NCBI GenBank assembly: GCA_958298945.1
Contig: OY282609.1
Location: 42,050,954-42,114,953, forward strand
Source of the DNA: Atherix ibis
Lineage: Eukaryota > Arthropoda > Insecta > Diptera > Athericidae
Direction of reading: 5' to 3'
Length of the DNA stretch: 64,000 nt
Below are positions 61,001 to 64,000 of this stretch, piece by piece (within the stretch, counting starts at the first letter, position 1; every line of letters starts with the position of its first letter). The position numbers were made by a program, and so were the translations under genes. The notes beneath the pieces are model-generated. The model was not told where the DNA came from. It saw only the letters and a list, made by a program, of their open reading frames with translations, and ran no database searches.

Positions 61001-64000
61001 CAGTGGTATTTTTCAAGAGGAAAACTCAGTTGTATTTTTCAAGGGGAATATTCAATGGTATTTTTTAAGAGGAATATTCAGTGGTATTTTTCAAGAAGAA
61101 TATTCATTGGTATTTTTAAAGAGGAATATTCAGTGGTATTTTTCAAAACGAATATTCAGTGGTATTTTTCAAGAGAAAAATTGAGTGGTATTTTCCAAGA
61201 GGAATATTCAGTGGTATCTTTCAAGAGGAATATTAAGTGGTATTTTTCAAGAGGTATATTTAGTGGTATTTTTAAAGAGGAATATTCAGTGGCATTTTTC
61301 AAGAGGAATATTCAGTGGTATTATTCAAGAGAAATATTCAGTTGTATTTTTCAAGAGGATTATTCGGCGGTATTTTTCAAGAAGAATATTCAGTGGTATT
61401 TTTCAAGAAGAATATTCAGTGGTATTTTCCAAGAGGAATATTCAGTGGTATTTTTATAGAGGAATATTCAGTGTTATTTTTCAAGAGGAATATTCAGTGG
61501 TATTTTTCAATTGGAATATTCAGTGGTATTTTTCAAGAGGAATATTTAGTGGTATTTTTCAAGAGAAATATTCAGTGGTATTTTTCAAGACGACTATTCA
61601 GTGGTATTTTTCAAGAGGAGTATTCAGTGGTATTTTTCAAGAGGACTATTCAGTGATATTTTTCAAGAGGAATATTCAGTGGTATTTTTAAAGAAGAATA
61701 TTCAGTGGTATTTTTCAAGAGAAATATTCAGTGGTATTTTTCAAAAGGAATATTCAGTGGTATTTTTTAAGAGTAATATTCAGTGGTATTTTTCAAGAGG
61801 AATATTCAGTGGTATTTTTCAAGAGGAATATTCAGTGGTATTTTTCAAAATGGATATTCAGTAGTATTTTTCAAGAGTAATATTCAGTGGTATTTTTCAA
61901 GAGTAGATTCAGTGGTATTTTTCAAGAGGAATATTCAGTGGTATTTTCCAAGAGAAATATTCAGTGGTATTTTTCAAGACGATTATTCAGTGGTATTTTT
62001 CAAAAGGAATATTCAGTGGTATTTTTTAAGAGTAATATTCAGTGGTATTTTTTAAGAGGAATATTCAGTGGTATTTTTCAAGAGGAATATTCAGTGGTAT
62101 TTTTCAAAATGGATATTCAGTAGTATTTTTCAAGAGTAATATTCAGTGGTATTTTTCAAGAGTAATATTCAGTGGTATTTTTCAAGAGGAATATTCAGTG
62201 GTATTTTCCAAGAGAAATATTTAGTGGTATTTTTCAAGACGATTATTCAGTGGTATTTTTCAAGAGGAATATTCAGTGGTATTTTTTAAGAAGAAAATTC
62301 AGTGGTATTTTTCAAGAGGTTTATTCAGCGGTATTTTAAAAGAGGAATATTTAGTGGTATTTTTCAAGAGGAATATTCAGTAGTATTTTTCAAGAGAAAT
62401 ATTCAGTGGTATTTTTCAAGACGATTATTCAGTGGTATTTTTCAAGAGGAATATTCAGTGGTATTTTTCAAGAAGAAAATTCAGTGGTATCTTCCAAGAG
62501 GAATATTCAGTGGTATTTTTAAAGAGTGATATTCAGTGGTATTTTTCAAGAAGAATATTCAGTGGTATTTTTCAAGATTAATATTCAGTGGTATTTTTCA
62601 AGAGGAAAACTCAGTTGTATTTTTCGAGGGGAATATTCAATGGTATTTTTTAAGAGGAATATTCAGTGGTATTTTTCAAGAAGAATATTCATTGGTATTT
62701 TTAAAGAGGAATATTCAGTGGTATTTTTCAAAACGAATATTCAGTGGTATTTTTCAAGAGAAAAATTGAGTGGTATTTTCCAAGAGGAATATTCAGCGGT
62801 ATCTTTCAAGAGGAATATTAAGTGGTATTTTTCAAGAGGTATATTCAGTGGTATTTTTAAAGAGGAATATTCAGTGGCATTTTTAAAGAGGAATATTCAG
62901 TGGTATTTTTCAAGAGAAATATTCAGTTGTATTTTTCAAGCGGATTATTCGGCGGTATTTTTCAAGAAGAACATTCAGTGGTATTTTTCAAGAAGAATAT
63001 TCAGTGGTATTTTCCAAGAGGAATATTCAGTGGTATTTTTCAAGAGGAATATTCAGTGGTATTTTTAAAGAAGAATATTCAGTGGTATTTTTCAAGAGAA
63101 ATATTCAGTGGTATTTTTCAAAAGGAATATTCAGTGGTATTTTTTAAGAGTAATATTCAGTGGTATTTTTCAAGAGGAATATTCAGTGGTATTTTTCAAG
63201 AGGAATATTCAGTGGTATTTTTCAAAATGGATAATCAGTAGTATTTTTCAAGAGTAATATTCAGTGGTATTTTTCAAGAGTAATATTCAGTGGTATTTTT
63301 CAAGAGGAATATTCAGTGGTATTTTTCAAGAGAAATATTCAGTGGTATTTTTCAAGACGATTATTCAGTGGTATTTTTCAAGAAGAATATTCAGTGGTAT
63401 TTTTCAAGAAGAATATTCAGTGGTATTTTCCAAGAGGAATATTCAGTGGTATTTTTATAGAGGAATATTCAGTGGTATTTTTCAAGAGGAATATTCAGTG
63501 GTATTTTTCAAGAGGAATATTCAGTGGTATTTTTCAAAATGGATAATCAGTAGTATTTTTCAAGAGTAATATTCAGTGGTATTTTTCAAGAAGAATATTC
63601 AGTGGTATTTTCCAAGAGGAATATTCAGTGGTATTTTTATAGAGGAGTATTCAGTGTTATTTTTCAAGAGGAATATTCAGTGGTATTTTTCAAGAGGAAT
63701 ATTCAGTGGTATTTTTCAAGAGGAATATTCAGTGGTATTTTTCAAGAGGAGTATTCAGTGGTATTTTTCAAGAGGAATATTCAGTGGTATTTTTCAAGAA
63801 GAATATTCATTGGTATTTTTAAAGAGGAATATTCAGTGGTATTTTTCAAAACGAATATTCAGTGGTATTTTTCAAGAGGAAAACTCAGTTGTATTTTTCA
63901 AGGGGAATATTCAATGGTATTTTTTAAGAGGAATATTCAGTGGTATTTTTCAAGAAGAATATCCATTGGTATTTTTAAAGAGGAATATTCAGTGGTATTT
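52051..64000 (+). repeat. HOR block J: 3.1-3.4-kb HORs built from block I cassettes
   Basis: The paired cassette starts at 50782, 54162, 57259 and 60509, spacings 3,380, 3,097 and 3,250 bp; 3,380 and 3,250 are exactly 130 and 125 units. Other landmarks (53460, 56556, 59807) give 3,096 and 3,251 bp. Alternate copies differ by whole segments: the segment at 51458-52180 reappears at 57935-58658 and 61185-61908 but not in the copy near 54838, where it is truncated. A 25-bp unit, AGTAGATTCAG, marks the three related copies at about 52174, 58651 and 61901. The +1 unit CAAGAGAGAATATTC is at about 53184 and 56280 only. There is no gene here. Confidence 0.85.

Larger units (their letters stand above)
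1..64000 (+). repeat. 26-bp satellite DNA array (entire window)
   Basis: Every stretch of the window reads as head-to-tail copies of one 26-bp unit made of the halves TTCAGTGGTATTT and TTCAAGAGGAATA. The consensus unit has 10 T, 8 A, 6 G and 2 C, about 31% GC with a G-over-C bias on this strand. About 2,460 units fit in the window, all in the same orientation; I saw no inversion, unique spacer, transposon or telomeric repeat. Units differ by a few substitutions, and the variants recur in ordered blocks (higher-order repeats, listed separately). The array is cut by both window edges. Such arrays are typical of eukaryotic constitutive heterochromatin; the locus and species are not determinable here. 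I do not recognise the family from memory. Confidence 0.99.

Noticed and set aside
1..64000. A CRISPR array (short repeats at regular spacing)
   Set aside because: Repeats are directly adjacent with no unique spacers, run for 64 kb, and have no cas genes nearby.
1..64000. CENP-B boxes that would mark a centromeric satellite
   Set aside because: The essential CENP-B box bases (TTCG, then A, then CGGG) are not met by the consensus or by the common variants; CAAGCGG and ATTCGGCGG fit only partly.
1..64000. Telomeric or subtelomeric simple repeats
   Set aside because: No TTAGGG, TTTAGGG or TTAGG runs were seen; the GGAAT-like pieces are part of the 26-bp unit.
1..64000. A bacterial or viral repeat-protein locus, given the open frames
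   Set aside because: There is no promoter, ribosome-binding site, unique N- or C-terminal region or neighbouring gene, and 64 kb of uninterrupted 26-bp satellite is not a known bacterial or viral arrangement.

Overview
The whole 64 kb window is one continuous satellite DNA array. I found no gene, RNA gene, transposon, CRISPR array or unique sequence in it. The basic unit is 26 bp, about 31% GC, repeated head to tail roughly 2,460 times in a single orientation. The unit is best read as two related 13-bp halves, TTCAGTGGTATTT followed by TTCAAGAGGAATA. The array runs off both ends of the window, so its true length is unknown. An uninterrupted array of this size with multi-kilobase higher-order repeats (HORs) points to eukaryotic heterochromatin (pericentromeric, subtelomeric, sex- or B-chromosome). 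The species cannot be told from the sequence, and I do not recognise the satellite family.

Divergent 26-bp units occur in a fixed order, and those blocks are themselves repeated. By position: 1-6235 is an HOR of 2,193-2,297 bp (family 1). 6236-10340 is a 1,274-bp HOR (family 2) with shortened 1,092- and 936-bp derivatives. 10341-12860 is family-1-like, with an 1,855-bp offset. 12861-18215 is a regular 1,222/1,273/1,274-bp family-2 array. 18216-23400 is family-1-like again, with 1,645- and 1,979-bp offsets. 23401-30109 is a mosaic that includes a clean 897-bp tandem duplication. 30110-40210 is almost four near-identical copies of a 2,557-bp HOR. 40211-45550 is a second mosaic. 45551-52050 has HORs of about 1.85-1.92 kb carrying an internal 676-bp paired cassette. 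52051-64000 has longer HORs of about 3.1-3.4 kb built from the same cassettes.

Most HOR lengths are whole multiples of 26 bp plus a small remainder. In several cases the remainder is accounted for by specific odd-length units: a 34-bp unit (+8), a T-run unit (+1 or +2), and truncated 11- and 16-bp units. These odd units work as phylogenetic markers and show repeated unequal exchange. All open reading frames are by-products of a 26-bp period with no stop codon on the + strand. They start at GTG or similar codons, shift through all three frames, and encode only the repeat. The main interest is therefore the evolutionary record in the HOR structure, plus a few testable sequence properties: a GAATATTC palindrome in every consensus unit, CpGs confined to particular variant units, and homopolymer slippage. 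I see no evidence of a new gene-encoded system.
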